Shown here piece by piece: positions 8,454 to 18,115 of a stretch of DNA of 64,000 nucleotides; the first letter of the stretch is position 1, and every line of letters starts with the position of its first letter. The notes beneath the pieces were generated by a model. It searched no databases, was not told the DNA's origin, and saw nothing but the letters and a program-made list of their open reading frames with translations. Made by a program: the position numbers and the translations under genes. The DNA comes from Cobetia sp. L2A1 (GTDB taxonomy: Bacteria; Pseudomonadota; Gammaproteobacteria; Pseudomonadales; Halomonadaceae), in NCBI RefSeq assembly GCF_009796845.1, contig NZ_CP047025.1, forward strand, positions 1,984,001 to 2,048,000, in the 5' to 3' direction.

Positions 8454-9374
8454 TCAGTTGCTCAAGGTGGCTAGTGCCGGCCATTCGGCCAAAGCATCGG
8501 CAACATCGCTGGCGACCGGGATGCTGGGGGCAGCACCTTCTCTGCTGACACATAGCGCAGAGGCGGTACTGGCACGCCGTAGACTGCCCTCAATATTCAA
8601 GCCGTCAATCTGACTGGCGAGATAGTAGCCAATGAACGTATCGCCAGCGGCAGTCGTATCGACGGCTTTTACGCGATGCGCCGGCAGCTGAATGCGTTGC
8701 TCTCCCAGCTGATAGCAGACACCTTCACTACCGAGCGTCATCACGACCTCAGTATTGGGGAGTCGCGCATGCAACGCATTGAGCAAAGTGTCGACCGGCG
8801 CACTTTCTTCCAGTTCGACAAGCTGCGCGGCTTCGCCACGGTTGAGGAAGAGCACTTGGCAATGCTCTAGTGGTAAGCGCAGTACCTCAGCGCCCATCGG
8901 GGCTGGGTTGAAGGCAATTTTCATCTGCTTGGCATGGGCTAATTCAATGACCTTGCCAAGTGCGTTGCATTCATTTTGCAACAGTAGCCAATCGCCAGGC
9001 GCGACACTTGAAAACAACATGCCCAAGTGTTCATCGGTAAAGCCATGATTGGCGCCCGGATGCAGGATGATGCTGTTTTCGGCGTGATCATCAACTTGAA
9101 TGATGGCATGACCACTCGCGCTGGCACTAAGCTCTACCTGCGAAGTGATGACTCCTGCGCTTTCCAGTGGTTCAAGCGCCCAACGATCACTGTTGCCCAG
9201 GCGACCCCAGTGTGTGACGTCGCCTCCTGCCCGTGCGAGGGCGAGAGACTGGTTGGCACCCTTGCCGCCCAATACCTGACGGTAGGAGAGGCTCGCCAGG
9301 GTTTCACCGGGCCGCACAAGGTGGGGTACCCGATAGACATGATCAATATTGATAGAACCGTAGTTGTAAAGCAT
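8454..9374 (-). CDS. rbsK: Ribokinase
   Basis: A 306-residue PfkB-family sugar kinase that converts ribose plus ATP to ribose 5-phosphate. Family signatures are visible: GGKGANQSLALARAGG near residues 37-52 and DTTAAGDTFIGYY near 250, which holds the anion hole and the catalytic Asp. The neighbour downstream is the nucleoside hydrolase, whose product is ribose, which supports ribokinase over other PfkB sugar kinases. The ATG at 9374 has AAGGAGG nearby. It is divergent from the sensor gene at 9543. Confidence 0.9.
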   Translation of the reverse strand: MLYNYGSINIDHVYRVPHLVRPGETLASLSYRQVLGGKGANQSLALARAGGDVTHWGRLGNSDRWALEPLESAGVITSQVELSASASGHAIIQVDDHAENSIILHPGANHGFTDEHLGMLFSSVAPGDWLLLQNECNALGKVIELAHAKQMKIAFNPAPMGAEVLRLPLEHCQVLFLNRGEAAQLVELEESAPVDTLLNALHARLPNTEVVMTLGSEGVCYQLGEQRIQLPAHRVKAVDTTAAGDTFIGYYLASQIDGLNIEGSLRRASTASALCVSREGAAPSIPVASDVADALAEWPALATLSN

Positions 9375-9542
9375 GCAGCCTCCTTGGGGTCGAGCATCCT
9401 AGCAAAGCCTTGGGCGCCTGTCCCCAGTCCTGTTACCAAGGTCTGACCTGTTGGTCATGTTTCAGCGTTGAAGCCAGTAGCCTTCCAGAACGCAAGGGAA
9501 GTGCATACTTCCAATATCACAGCAGGACTCAGGATATTGCCC

Positions 9543-11474
9543 ATGCAGGCTCCGACACGTTCCGCTATCACGATCAAGAAGTGGGTTTGGCGCGCGCTCT
9601 TTACCAGTACCATGATCCCGTTATTGCTGGTAGAGACAGCACTGGTTGCTGTGTATTTCCTGTCGAACGACGAAATTCGGGATGCCAATCTAAGTTATCT
9701 TCAGGCTCAGTCCAGTAGTGAACTTAACCTGGCGATATTACGAGAAGCAAAATCGCTTGGTCGCCAATTGGAGCATGTGCAGAATCTGTCGAGCAGCATG
9801 GCTTTACAGGCAAGCGATATCGCGCTGGATGAGGATGCTGTCATCGCGCCTTCTGAGCGTGCGCGTCACACTGCGCATCTGAATGGAGTATGGGCGACAC
9901 AAGGCAATAATGGAGACCAGGCCAGTGGTTATTACCCGCGCCTGCCGCTGTCAACGCATGACATCCCCTTGGCGTTGAGAATGACGGGTATAGACCCGAT
10001 CATGCGCAATATCGTGTCATCGCATTCTTCGGTAGTGCAGACGTTCACGACCTTGGCCGATTGTTATGTGCGTATCTACCCCTACGTGGACCTGGCGGAG
10101 CTCGTACCGGCCGATCATGATTGTCGTAATTTTTCTTTTTTCTATCGGGCTGCGCCTGATGAGAATCCTGCGCGTAGGACGATCTGGACGGACGTTTATG
10201 AAGATCCTGCCGGAAATGGTTGGATGACCTCGGCGGTGACACCTTTTTATGCAGAGGATCGTTTTCTTGGTGTCGCCGGGGTCGACATGACGCTGGATGT
10301 CATCGTTAATCAGATACTGGCGATGGAGTTGCCCTGGAGTGGATTCGCCATACTATTTGATAAGTATGGGCGTTCATTGGCAGTGCCTCAGCGAGGCGAA
10401 AACCTACTGTCATTGATGCCAATCGAGCGACCCGATATGGGAGAGATGCTGGAAGAGGATATCATCCGTCCAGCACAACTCGAGCTTGAGAAACACGACG
10501 TTTTCGCACCGCTCGCTGCGCAGATACTGGCACAACGCCGTGGCTCAGGTAGTGTCATGGTGGAGGGGGCTCCCTATAAAGTGGCGTGGGAGCGCTTGGA
10601 AAGTAATGACTGGATCATGCTGAGCATGGTGGCAGAAGACGCCGTGTTTTCGCGCACGGCCGAGATTGGGCGCAACTTTCAGTTGGTCGGCATGGCGTTG
10701 GTCGGTGGACTGATCCTGTTTTATTTAAGCTTCTTTATTCTGATGAGCTGGCGCACTCACCATATCAGCCGTCGACTCTCGGTGCCGCTGTCAGAGTTGC
10801 GCGACCGTTTACATCGTATCGGCATGGGGGCAGAGGTCGAGTCAGCAGGGGCCAGTGGCATTGTCGAACTGGATGAGGCAAACAGCACTGCAGAAGAAAT
10901 GTATCGCCGTTTGCGGCAGACACAGACGGAATTGCAGGCCAGTGAACGGCGGCTATTGGATTCCTTGGAAGCCAGCGGCGATAGTCTGTGGGAGATGGAT
11001 ATTCCTGAGCACGTCATTCGTGTTCATCCGAATCTCTGGAAGATGCTGGGGGCCAGTGGCCATGAGCCGCTAGTCATGCGTGAGGCCGATTTTGATCGTC
11101 TGATACACCCAGAAGACCTTGAAGCAGTGCACATGCTGAGGCATAAGGTGTTCACTACCTTTGGCGAAAGCTTTGAATGCCAGTATCGAATGCGTGCCCC
11201 GAAAGAGGAAGATCTGCAATACATTGAAGATATGGGGGTGGCGAATAACGGAGCGATCAGCGGTGGCGCCGAGACAGTACACGCAGCATTGGCTGCCGAG
11301 GAGTCAGTGATGTCGCGTGAGGAAACAGAAGGCGACAGTGACCTAATCTGTTGGGTGTTGCTTAGCTCTCGAGGTCGCGTCGTATCATGGGATGCTGAAA
11401 GGCACCCACTCAAGGCTGCTGGTATGCATATTCGTCTGGATCAGAATCCACGATTACGGCCGGGACTTCTATAG
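9543..11474 (+). CDS. Membrane Cache-PAS sensor protein lacking an output domain
   Basis: A 643-residue protein with a membrane segment at about 17-40, a large extracytoplasmic region (about 41-375) of double-Cache type containing WTDVYEDPAGNGWMTSAVTPFY and FLGVAGVDMTLD, a second membrane segment at about 380-402, a HAMP-like or coiled linker, and a PAS domain (about 465-620). Such proteins normally continue into GGDEF, EAL or histidine-kinase domains. Here the frame stops just after the PAS C-terminal motif (WVLLSSRGRVVSWDAE...), with none of these following. The ATG at 9543 is chosen over an upstream TTG because AGGA precedes it and it starts close to the first membrane helix. It could be a truncated remnant or an adaptor that signals through a partner. 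The Cache fold suggests a small-molecule ligand; which one is unknown. Confidence 0.82.
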   Translation: MQAPTRSAITIKKWVWRALFTSTMIPLLLVETALVAVYFLSNDEIRDANLSYLQAQSSSELNLAILREAKSLGRQLEHVQNLSSSMALQASDIALDEDAVIAPSERARHTAHLNGVWATQGNNGDQASGYYPRLPLSTHDIPLALRMTGIDPIMRNIVSSHSSVVQTFTTLADCYVRIYPYVDLAELVPADHDCRNFSFFYRAAPDENPARRTIWTDVYEDPAGNGWMTSAVTPFYAEDRFLGVAGVDMTLDVIVNQILAMELPWSGFAILFDKYGRSLAVPQRGENLLSLMPIERPDMGEMLEEDIIRPAQLELEKHDVFAPLAAQILAQRRGSGSVMVEGAPYKVAWERLESNDWIMLSMVAEDAVFSRTAEIGRNFQLVGMALVGGLILFYLSFFILMSWRTHHISRRLSVPLSELRDRLHRIGMGAEVESAGASGIVELDEANSTAEEMYRRLRQTQTELQASERRLLDSLEASGDSLWEMDIPEHVIRVHPNLWKMLGASGHEPLVMREADFDRLIHPEDLEAVHMLRHKVFTTFGESFECQYRMRAPKEEDLQYIEDMGVANNGAISGGAETVHAALAAEESVMSREETEGDSDLICWVLLSSRGRVVSWDAERHPLKAAGMHIRLDQNPRLRPGLL

Positions 11475-11531
11475 AGATGTTTCAGGCGTTGCGCCAGTCA
11501 ACCAGTGACCTTTTGTGATGACTTGGCTTAC

Positions 11532-11574
11532 GAATAGCACGCCTCATCCTCGCAGATACTGAGGCGTACTATTC
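11532..11574. terminator. Hairpin between the sensor gene and hydroxyacid dehydrogenase gene
   Basis: Arms 11532-11546 and 11560-11574 (GAATAGCACGCCTCA against TGAGGCGTACTATTC) pair with a single mismatch over 15 bp. It lies between convergent genes. The T tract is poor, so terminator function is probable but not certain. Confidence 0.5.
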
Positions 11575-11621
11575 ATGTGGCGTTAGCCTGCCGGGGTGGC
11601 GTTGTAGCGTTATTGCCTGGC

Positions 11622-12677
11622 TCACTTCTCTTGCGTGTGGTTCTCGCTCAATGTCGTGTCGCGTAAAAACGTCTCGATATTGGCAAGGCTCAGATCTAGC
11701 ATGTTCTGCCGGGCTTCCTGGCTAATCCATGCGTTGTGTGGCGTGACGATTAGGTTTAGTACCTTGTTCTGGTCGTGGCGCATATCTTCCAATGCTGACA
11801 GCAGTACATGGCCGTCCTGCGGGGGTTCTGTCGGTAGGCTATCCACCGCAAGGCCTCCCAGCTGACCTGACTCAAGGGCTTTAAGGGCGGCGGACTCATC
11901 AATGATTCCGCCACGCGCACAATTGACCAACAAGGCGCCGGGCTTCAATCGGGATAGCGCGGCCTCGTCAATCAGGTGCTGGGTTTCGGGAGTCAATGGG
12001 CAATGCAGGCTGATGGCATCTGCTTCAGGTAGCAGGCTAGTGAAACTGGGCCGCTGTGCCGTTGGCTCACTGCCGGGGCGGGCAGCAAAGGTCACTCGCA
12101 TCCCGAAGGCTTCGCCTAATTTCCCGACAGCACTGCCTAGCTCGCCCTTGCCGACAATGACAAGATGTTTACCGGCCAGCTGTGTCACGGGACGATGCAT
12201 CAGGCAGAACGTGGCACTACGTTGCCAGTCACCTTCTGCAACATCTGCCTGATAGCCGGCCAGGCGTCCTGCCAGTGCTAGCAGTAGCATCCATGTATGT
12301 TGGGCCACAGACGCTGTGCCATAGGCATTGACGTTCATCACGCGTATACCCTGTGCCTTGGCCGCTGCAATATCTACGTTATTGGTGCCTGTCGCCATGA
12401 CGGCAATCAATTTCAGATCTGGCAACTGCGCCAGATGATGTGCTTCCAGACGTACCTTGTTCACCAGCACGATAGGTACGCCCGTCAGCCGTTCAACCAC
12501 TTCCTCGGGCTGAGTCGCTCCATGGCAGACCAATCCATTCACGCCTGCCTGCAACTGGCTGAAGTCCATGCCATCGCCCAGTGAGGCTGCATCGAGCATT
12601 ACCGCTTGAGGCGTTGAGGACGCCTGGTGGTAAGGCGGAGTAGAAGCTAACTGGGAAGTGTGATTTTGATCAGACAT
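11622..12677 (-). CDS. D-2-hydroxyacid dehydrogenase, glycerate dehydrogenase/hydroxypyruvate reductase-like
   Basis: A 351-residue NAD(P)-dependent dehydrogenase of the D-isomer 2-hydroxyacid family. The nucleotide-binding motif VIVGKGELGSAVG is present, as are the catalytic Arg in NCARGG, Glu in PTEPP and His in TPHNAW. The DSLPTEPP segment resembles HprA (DVLSxEPP), so reduction of hydroxypyruvate or glyoxylate is the likeliest role. The ATG at 12677 is chosen because AGGAA lies 4-5 nt upstream; an ATG at 12743 lacks one. Residues 1-30 are a Ser/Gln/Thr-rich tail not typical of the family. It is a single gene on the minus strand. Confidence 0.88.
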   Translation of the reverse strand: MSDQNHTSQLASTPPYHQASSTPQAVMLDAASLGDGMDFSQLQAGVNGLVCHGATQPEEVVERLTGVPIVLVNKVRLEAHHLAQLPDLKLIAVMATGTNNVDIAAAKAQGIRVMNVNAYGTASVAQHTWMLLLALAGRLAGYQADVAEGDWQRSATFCLMHRPVTQLAGKHLVIVGKGELGSAVGKLGEAFGMRVTFAARPGSEPTAQRPSFTSLLPEADAISLHCPLTPETQHLIDEAALSRLKPGALLVNCARGGIIDESAALKALESGQLGGLAVDSLPTEPPQDGHVLLSALEDMRHDQNKVLNLIVTPHNAWISQEARQNMLDLSLANIETFLRDTTLSENHTQEK

Positions 12678-12764
12678 CGTGTTCCTCGTGGCTAGGTGAG
12701 GTAGCAGGCTACCGTCGATAATAGCCCTGACAGACAATGCCATGTGGAGGATTGTCTGAGGGTG

Positions 12765-12795
12765 TTGCCCCGCACGGGGCCGAGCACGCTATAAT
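12765..12795 (+). promoter_or_regulatory. Candidate promoter for the FmdB-aspS unit
   Basis: A consensus -10 TATAAT (12790-12795) has TTGCCC (12765-12770) 19 nt upstream. It lies about 195 nt before the FmdB-type gene. The -10 is perfect; the -35 match and spacing are imperfect. Confidence 0.45.
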
Positions 12796-12989
12796 GTGCC
12801 CCTTTCGCTTTGACTTGAAAGCCGTTCAGCTGGCCTTATTGTACGTGTGCTAGAGACATCGCCTGTGAATGTCGTGGCATTAGGGCATTTACGGCGCGGT
12901 AGGCTCAAGGTACGCCGCAAGGCATAACTTTGTCATGGTGTGTGGACTGCCTATGCAGCTTTACGCCCTATTTCAGGAAAGAAAAAACC

Positions 12990-13214
12990 ATGCCGATCTA
13001 TGAATACCACTGCAAGGCCTGTGGCCATCGGATGGACAAGTTGCAGAAAATCAGCGCTGCACCACTGACGGAGTGCCCGGAATGCAAGGCAGATCAGCTC
13101 GAGAAGCTGATTTCTGCCGCCGGATTCCGTCTCGCGGGAAGTGGCTGGTACGAGACGGATTTCAAGTCCGGCAACAAGAAGAATCTGGCCGGTGGTAACG
13201 ACAGCACCTCGTGA
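12990..13214 (+). CDS. FmdB-family zinc-ribbon protein
   Basis: A 74-residue protein starting MPIYEYHCKACG, the standard opening of the FmdB regulatory-type family. Two CxxC pairs (CKAC and CPEC) form a single zinc ribbon, followed by FRLAGSGWYETDFK and a basic, Gly/Ser-rich tail. The ATG at 12990 is preferred over an upstream in-frame start at 12930 because the family begins exactly there. The gene often lies directly upstream of aspS in gammaproteobacteria, as here (130 nt gap). The molecular function is not established. Confidence 0.9.
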   Translation: MPIYEYHCKACGHRMDKLQKISAAPLTECPECKADQLEKLISAAGFRLAGSGWYETDFKSGNKKNLAGGNDSTS

Positions 13215-13344
13215 CAGCACTTCCTGAAAGCCAGTGATGGAAGTCAGTTTTCACAATTACAGTGCGTCATTGCCAGCGGCAGGCCCTCTGAGACAGGTAC
13301 GCAGCACGCGTATCGATCACGAATTTGAGCAACAAGGAAACAAC

Positions 13345-15129
13345 ATGCGCAGCCACTATTGCGGCAAACTGAACGAGACCCTGATCGATCAGGATGTCAC
13401 TCTGTGCGGGTGGGTGCACCGCCGTCGCGACCACGGTGGCGTCATCTTCCTCGACATGCGCGACCGTGATGGCATCGCCCAGATCGTTGTCGATCCTGAT
13501 ACTGTCGATGCCTTTGCCACTGCCGACAAAGTGCGTAGCGAGTATGTTCTGCGTATCAAGGGCCGCATTCGCATGCGTCCTGAAGGCACCCAGAATCCGA
13601 ATATGCCGACAGGCATGATTGAAGTGCTGGCCAAGGATGTCGAGGTGCTCAACACTGCACAGACTCCGCCGTTCCAGCTTGACGATCACAACAAGGTCGG
13701 TGAGGAAGTTCGCCTCAAGTATCGCTATATCGATCTGCGTCGTCCCGACATGATTGAGAAGTTGCGTCTGCGTTCACGCATTACCCACAGTGTGCGTGCC
13801 CAGCTTGAAGCGCTTGGCTTCCTCGATATCGAGACACCGATTCTGACGCGTGCCACTCCGGAAGGCGCACGTGACTATCTGGTGCCGAGCCGGACCTATG
13901 CTGGCAACTTCTTTGCTTTGCCACAGTCTCCGCAGCTGTTCAAGCAGCTACTTATGGTCGCGGGCGTTGACCGTTACTACCAGATTGCCAAGTGTTTCCG
14001 TGATGAAGATCTGCGTGCCGATCGTCAGCCGGAATTTACCCAAATTGACCTTGAAGCCAGCTTTGTCGACGAGCAGGACATCATGGGCATGACCGAGACC
14101 ATGATCAGTGGCCTCTACAAGGAAGTGCTGGGTGTCGATTTCGGCAAGTTCCCGACCATGCCGTACTCTGAAGCCATTCAGCGCTTCGGTTCTGACAAGC
14201 CGGACCTGCGTATTCCGCTGGAACTGGTCGATGTTGATGACCTGATGAGCAGTGTGGACTTCAAGGTCTTCTCCGGTCCGGCCAAGGATGACAAGGGCCG
14301 CGTCGCGGCGCTGCGTGTTCCGGGCGGTGCTAGCCTGTCGCGCAAGGAAATCGATGCCTACACCAAGTTCGTTAGCATCTACGGCGCCAAGGGCCTGGCA
14401 TGGATCAAGGTCAACGAGCGCGCCAAGGGCATCGAGGGTCTGCAATCGCCGATCGTCAAGTTCATGGAAGACGTGGTTGATGAAGTGCTGGACCGCTGTG
14501 GCGCCGTCGATGGCGACATCGTGTTCTTCGGTGCCGACAAGTCCAACATCGTTGCCGAAGCGATCGGCGCGCTGCGCGTCAAGCTGGGTGAAGATCTCAA
14601 CCTCTATACCTGTGAGTGGGCGCCACTGTGGGTCATTGACTTCCCGATGTTTGAAGCCGATGCCAACGGTCGCCTGAGTGCGTTGCATCACCCGTTCACC
14701 GCGCCGTCCTGTAGCCCAGAAGAGCTCAAGGCCAATCCGGAAGCGGCGCTGTCACGCGCTTACGACATGGTCATCAATGGTACCGAATTGGGTGGTGGTT
14801 CCATCCGTATTCACGACCAGGCCATGCAGCGTACCGTGTTCGAAGTATTGGGTATCGGCGAAGAAGAAGCGGAAGAGAAGTTTGGCTTCCTGCTCGACGC
14901 CTTGAAGTTTGGCGCGCCGCCCCACGGTGGTCTGGCCTTCGGTCTCGATCGTCTGGTCATGTTGATGACTGGCGCCAAGACCATTCGTGAAGTCATTGCC
15001 TTCCCGAAAACTCAGAGCGCCGGTTGCATGATGACTGACGCTCCCGGCGAGGTAAGTGGTGAGCAGCTCAAGGAGCTGAACATTCGTCTGCGCCAGAAAG
15101 CCAAGGTAGAAGAAGACGGCCAGGCCTAG
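13345..15129 (+). CDS. aspS: Aspartyl-tRNA synthetase, probably non-discriminating
   Basis: A 594-residue bacterial class II synthetase that attaches aspartate to tRNA. In order: an N-terminal OB-fold anticodon-binding domain, the catalytic core with motif 2 ([18 protein letters not shown]), the bacterial GAD insertion domain, and motif 3 ([12 protein letters not shown]). The ATG at 13345 has AAGGAA 5 nt upstream and gives the usual length; an earlier ATG at 13234 adds unrelated residues. His30 (in RRDHGG) and Gly81 (in RPEGT) correspond to the His/Gly pair that marks non-discriminating AspRS in Pseudomonas, where E. coli has Leu and Lys. It may therefore also make Asp-tRNA(Asn), which would need GatCAB to correct. 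Confidence 0.97.
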   Translation: MRSHYCGKLNETLIDQDVTLCGWVHRRRDHGGVIFLDMRDRDGIAQIVVDPDTVDAFATADKVRSEYVLRIKGRIRMRPEGTQNPNMPTGMIEVLAKDVEVLNTAQTPPFQLDDHNKVGEEVRLKYRYIDLRRPDMIEKLRLRSRITHSVRAQLEALGFLDIETPILTRATPEGARDYLVPSRTYAGNFFALPQSPQLFKQLLMVAGVDRYYQIAKCFRDEDLRADRQPEFTQIDLEASFVDEQDIMGMTETMISGLYKEVLGVDFGKFPTMPYSEAIQRFGSDKPDLRIPLELVDVDDLMSSVDFKVFSGPAKDDKGRVAALRVPGGASLSRKEIDAYTKFVSIYGAKGLAWIKVNERAKGIEGLQSPIVKFMEDVVDEVLDRCGAVDGDIVFFGADKSNIVAEAIGALRVKLGEDLNLYTCEWAPLWVIDFPMFEADANGRLSALHHPFTAPSCSPEELKANPEAALSRAYDMVINGTELGGGSIRIHDQAMQRTVFEVLGIGEEEAEEKFGFLLDALKFGAPPHGGLAFGLDRLVMLMTGAKTIREVIAFPKTQSAGCMMTDAPGEVSGEQLKELNIRLRQKAKVEEDGQA

Positions 15130-15257
15130 GGTTTTAAGGTCTGTCGTGTGGTGCCGCGAACGGAGTCAGAGTGTCAATTTGACTAATTAGTGGCACCTCT
15201 GGGTCTTAGGGCCTTAAGACGGTGTGATACTGAGCCTTGGCAAAGAATGCCGGGATA

Positions 15258-15280
15258 ACGGTGTCGCACCGTCTTTTTTA
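15258..15280 (+). terminator. Intrinsic terminator after aspS
   Basis: The stem ACGGTG TCG CACCGT is followed by a T-rich tract. A longer alternative uses AGACGGTGTGA from about 15217 pairing across to the same 3' arm with one G-T pair. It separates aspS from ruvC. Confidence 0.75.
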
Positions 15281-15372
15281 TGGCATGGTGGCTGGTTATA
15301 TGAACAGTTGTTGGAAAGATGCTGTGTGCAACTGCGGTAGATTCAAGTGACTCCGACTGATGAGAGTGCCGC

Positions 15373-15951
15373 ATGATCATTCTTGGAATTGACCCCGGTT
15401 CTCGCCTGACCGGTTATGGCGTGCTGGACGTGTCTGGCGTGCAGCCACGTTATGTGGATAGTGGGTGCATACGGATGTCACAGGTCAGCCTGGATCAGCG
15501 CCTCGCGCAAATCTACGCCGGTATCAGTGAAGTGATTGCAATGCATCGTCCGGCTGAGTTCGCCATTGAGCAGGTCTTCATGTCAAAAAATGCAGACTCT
15601 GCTCTCAAGTTAGGACAGGCGAGAGGAGCCGCCATTGTCTGTGCTGCCAATCATGGTCTGCCTGTTTCCGAGTATGGCCCCAGGCAGATAAAGCAGGCAG
15701 TGACGGGTTCTGGTGCGGCAGACAAGCTGCAAGTCCAACACATGGTGACCCATACGCTGAAACTGTCGGCCACGCCGCAAGCCGATGCTGCAGATGCATT
15801 GGCAATTGCCCTGACACATTGTTTTGCGCGTCGCCGTCTTACGCCAAGTAGTGCTCAATTGGATGCGCTTGGCTTGGGTGCCACTGGCAATCGAAAGGGC
15901 TCACGCATACGACGCAGTAGTAGTTGGCGTGGATTTGAGCCAGACAAGTAA
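15373..15951 (+). CDS. ruvC: Holliday junction endonuclease RuvC
   Basis: A 192-residue RNase H-fold resolvase that cuts four-way DNA junctions as symmetric pairs of nicks. The catalytic acidic residues are visible: Asp7 in IIGIDPGS-type start ([15 protein letters not shown]), Glu in [10 protein letters not shown], and the Asp pair in ADAADALA near residue 140. The C-terminal 25 residues form a basic tail. It precedes ruvA by 303 nt, a longer gap than in most relatives, so a separate promoter for ruvAB is possible. I see no LexA box in the gap. Confidence 0.96.
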   Translation: MIILGIDPGSRLTGYGVLDVSGVQPRYVDSGCIRMSQVSLDQRLAQIYAGISEVIAMHRPAEFAIEQVFMSKNADSALKLGQARGAAIVCAANHGLPVSEYGPRQIKQAVTGSGAADKLQVQHMVTHTLKLSATPQADAADALAIALTHCFARRRLTPSSAQLDALGLGATGNRKGSRIRRSSSWRGFEPDK

Positions 15952-16254
15952 TGTACCTGCCAGGTATAAATACGATATTGTGCTGAATAAATGCTAATTT
16001 TCAGTTAGTTGTGAACATTCTGTCGTGATGACGCACAGAGAATTGCGTCGCTTGTTTAGCCGATGTTGACGAAGCATCAGCAGAGAATGTTGCTACTGAC
16101 TGTCATGATCGTGCGACAAATTCGTCGTAACACTCGGACATGCCGCCTGCGTCTCATCTTTGGTAGGCTTGCCCGCAATGTCATCATCAGAGCAGTGACT
16201 TCACCTGGGAAACACATCCAGCACACATCACTGCCGAAAAGGACTGCCTGAAAC
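15952..16254. other. ruvC-ruvA intergenic region, no gene seen
   Basis: This 303-nt stretch has no convincing coding sequence, terminator or CTGT-N8-ACAG operator. A 62-codon frame inside it has no ribosome-binding site and no recognisable product. Confidence 0.5.
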
Positions 16255-16869
16255 ATGATTGGACGTCTGACCGGACAACTGCTTGAAAAGCAGCCCCCTC
16301 ATCTGGTGCTTGATGTGCACGGTGTGGGGTACGAGCTTGAAGCCTCGATGAATACCTTGTTGGGACTGCCGCCGGTGGGCCAGGACTGCCAGCTGTACAC
16401 GCACCTGGTGGTGCGTGAGGATGCTCAGTTGCTGTATGGCTTTGGCAAGGAGCCAGAGCGACGTCTATTTCGTGAGCTGATCAAGATTTCCGGTGTCGGC
16501 CCGCGCTTGGCACTCGCCATTCTTTCAGGGATGGAGCAGGGCGATTTCATTCGCTGTATTCATGATGAAGATAGTCGTGCCCTGACACGCTTGCCGGGAG
16601 TCGGTAAAAAAACGGCTGATCGTCTGATCATTGAAATGCGTGACCGCCTCAAGCATTGGACGGTGCCAATGGATGATGGCCTGAGCGAGATGGAGCGCGC
16701 TTCGCAGCCGCAACCTCCCATCACACACCCACTGGCGGACGCAGAAGCCGCGCTTGTGTCACTGGGATACAAGCCCGTCGAAGCCGCCAAGATGCTGTCC
16801 GGGCTTGAATCAGGTGCCTCTACCGAGGCTCTGATCAAGGCCGCACTGGTACGCAAAATGGCTAGCTAA
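16255..16869 (+). CDS. ruvA: Holliday junction branch-migration subunit RuvA
   Basis: A 204-residue protein that binds the Holliday junction as a tetramer and loads RuvB. Domain I is an OB fold starting MIGRLTGQLLEKQPPHLVLDVHGVGYEL. Domain II carries tandem helix-hairpin-helix motifs (ISGVGPRLALAILS and LPGVGKKTADRLIIEM). Domain III (about 155-204, VSLGYKPVEAAKML) is the RuvB-interacting module. Length and order match the family. ruvB follows after about 200 nt. Confidence 0.97.
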   Translation: MIGRLTGQLLEKQPPHLVLDVHGVGYELEASMNTLLGLPPVGQDCQLYTHLVVREDAQLLYGFGKEPERRLFRELIKISGVGPRLALAILSGMEQGDFIRCIHDEDSRALTRLPGVGKKTADRLIIEMRDRLKHWTVPMDDGLSEMERASQPQPPITHPLADAEAALVSLGYKPVEAAKMLSGLESGASTEALIKAALVRKMAS

Positions 16870-17071
16870 GCCACGGATCACGCGGCTGATAGTCTTGCTT
16901 TGAAAAAGCAGACGATGTGATTGGATTTATTGACTAGGGGATGGTGGGTATCTGAGGTAGAAAGTGCGCGCTCCAACGTTAAAGCGCAAGATCGTTGCAC
17001 GCTTCCTGCTATCCGCCTCTCGCCACTGTCCTATGCATGCCACATGGGTCACCAGGAGTTGAGCAAGCATC

Positions 17072-18115
17072 ATGATGGAGTCGGACCGACTGATCTCCGC
17101 AGCGACGCATGACCCGGAAGAGCGGGTAGATCGTGCCAATCGCCCGCGTACACTGAGTGAGTACATCGGGCAGCCGGTGGTGCGTGAACAGATGGAGATA
17201 TTCATCAGCGCAGCCCGAAAGCGTAGCGATAGTCTGGACCATACCTTGGTATTCGGACCGCCTGGGCTTGGCAAGACAACGCTGGCGCACATTATTGCAA
17301 GTGAGATGGGAGTCGATATCAAATCGACCTCCGGGCCAGTACTGGAACGGGCAGGGGATCTGGCTGCCATGCTGACCAACCTTCAAGAAGGTGATGTGCT
17401 TTTCATCGACGAGATCCACCGCCTATCACCGGCAGTCGAGGAAGTGCTGTATCCCGCGATGGAGGATTATCAACTTGATATCATGATTGGTGAGGGCCCC
17501 GCTGCGCGTTCGATCAAGCTGGAGCTGCCACGATTCACGTTAGTGGGTGCGACGACTCGAGCTGGCTTGTTGACGGCGCCATTGAGAGATCGCTTTGGCA
17601 TCGTTCAGCGTCTTGAGTTTTACGACATCGAGTCACTGACCAGCATTGTGGCACGCAGCGCCATGCTATCGGGAATGGAAGTCGAGATGGACGGTGCGCT
17701 TGAGATTGCGCGTAGATCACGGGGTACGCCGCGTATTGCGAATCGTCTACTCAGGCGTGTGCGTGACTTCGCTGAAGTGCGTTCTGACGGTCGTTTGACA
17801 CTTGAAGTGGCCGACAAAGCGCTCAATATGCTCAATGTCGACAGTCACGGGTTGGACAATATGGACCGCCGTTTGCTGCTCGCCATGATAGAGAAATTTG
17901 ATGGTGGGCCGGTAGGTGTTGACTCTCTCGCAGCGGCCATCGGTGAAGAGCGTGACACCATCGAAGATGTATTTGAGCCGTACCTGATTCAGCAGGGTTT
18001 CATGATGCGCACAGCGCGTGGACGGCTGGTAACGCGCTCTGCTTATCTTCATTTTGGCATCACGCCTCGTGAAGATCAGTCGCGCTTGCCGCCGGACGGA
18101 TATGATGCGTCATGA
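17072..18115 (+). CDS. ruvB: Holliday junction DNA helicase RuvB
   Basis: A 347-residue AAA+ motor that drives branch migration as a hexameric ring on RuvA-bound junctions. Walker A (GPPGLGKTT), Walker B with sensor context (LFIDEIHRL), the arginine-finger region (LRDRFGI) and the C-terminal winged helix ([16 protein letters not shown]) are all visible. The start is the first of two adjacent ATGs (17072 or 17075). The stop overlaps the ybgC start by 4 nt (ATGA), so the two genes are translationally coupled. Confidence 0.97.
   Translation: MMESDRLISAATHDPEERVDRANRPRTLSEYIGQPVVREQMEIFISAARKRSDSLDHTLVFGPPGLGKTTLAHIIASEMGVDIKSTSGPVLERAGDLAAMLTNLQEGDVLFIDEIHRLSPAVEEVLYPAMEDYQLDIMIGEGPAARSIKLELPRFTLVGATTRAGLLTAPLRDRFGIVQRLEFYDIESLTSIVARSAMLSGMEVEMDGALEIARRSRGTPRIANRLLRRVRDFAEVRSDGRLTLEVADKALNMLNVDSHGLDNMDRRLLLAMIEKFDGGPVGVDSLAAAIGEERDTIEDVFEPYLIQQGFMMRTARGRLVTRSAYLHFGITPREDQSRLPPDGYDAS

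Noticed and set aside
13948..14691. 247-codon antisense frame inside aspS
   Set aside because: Complement of a strongly biased coding region; no ribosome-binding site or motif.
16063..16251. 62-codon frame between ruvC and ruvA
   Set aside because: Ends just before ruvA, very rich in Arg and Thr from reading non-coding sequence, no ribosome-binding site.
15952..17071. Search for an SOS box upstream of ruvA or ruvB, as in E. coli
   Set aside because: No CTGT-N8-ACAG was found; a CTGT...ACAG pair near 16020-16038 has an 11-nt spacer, which is not a LexA site.
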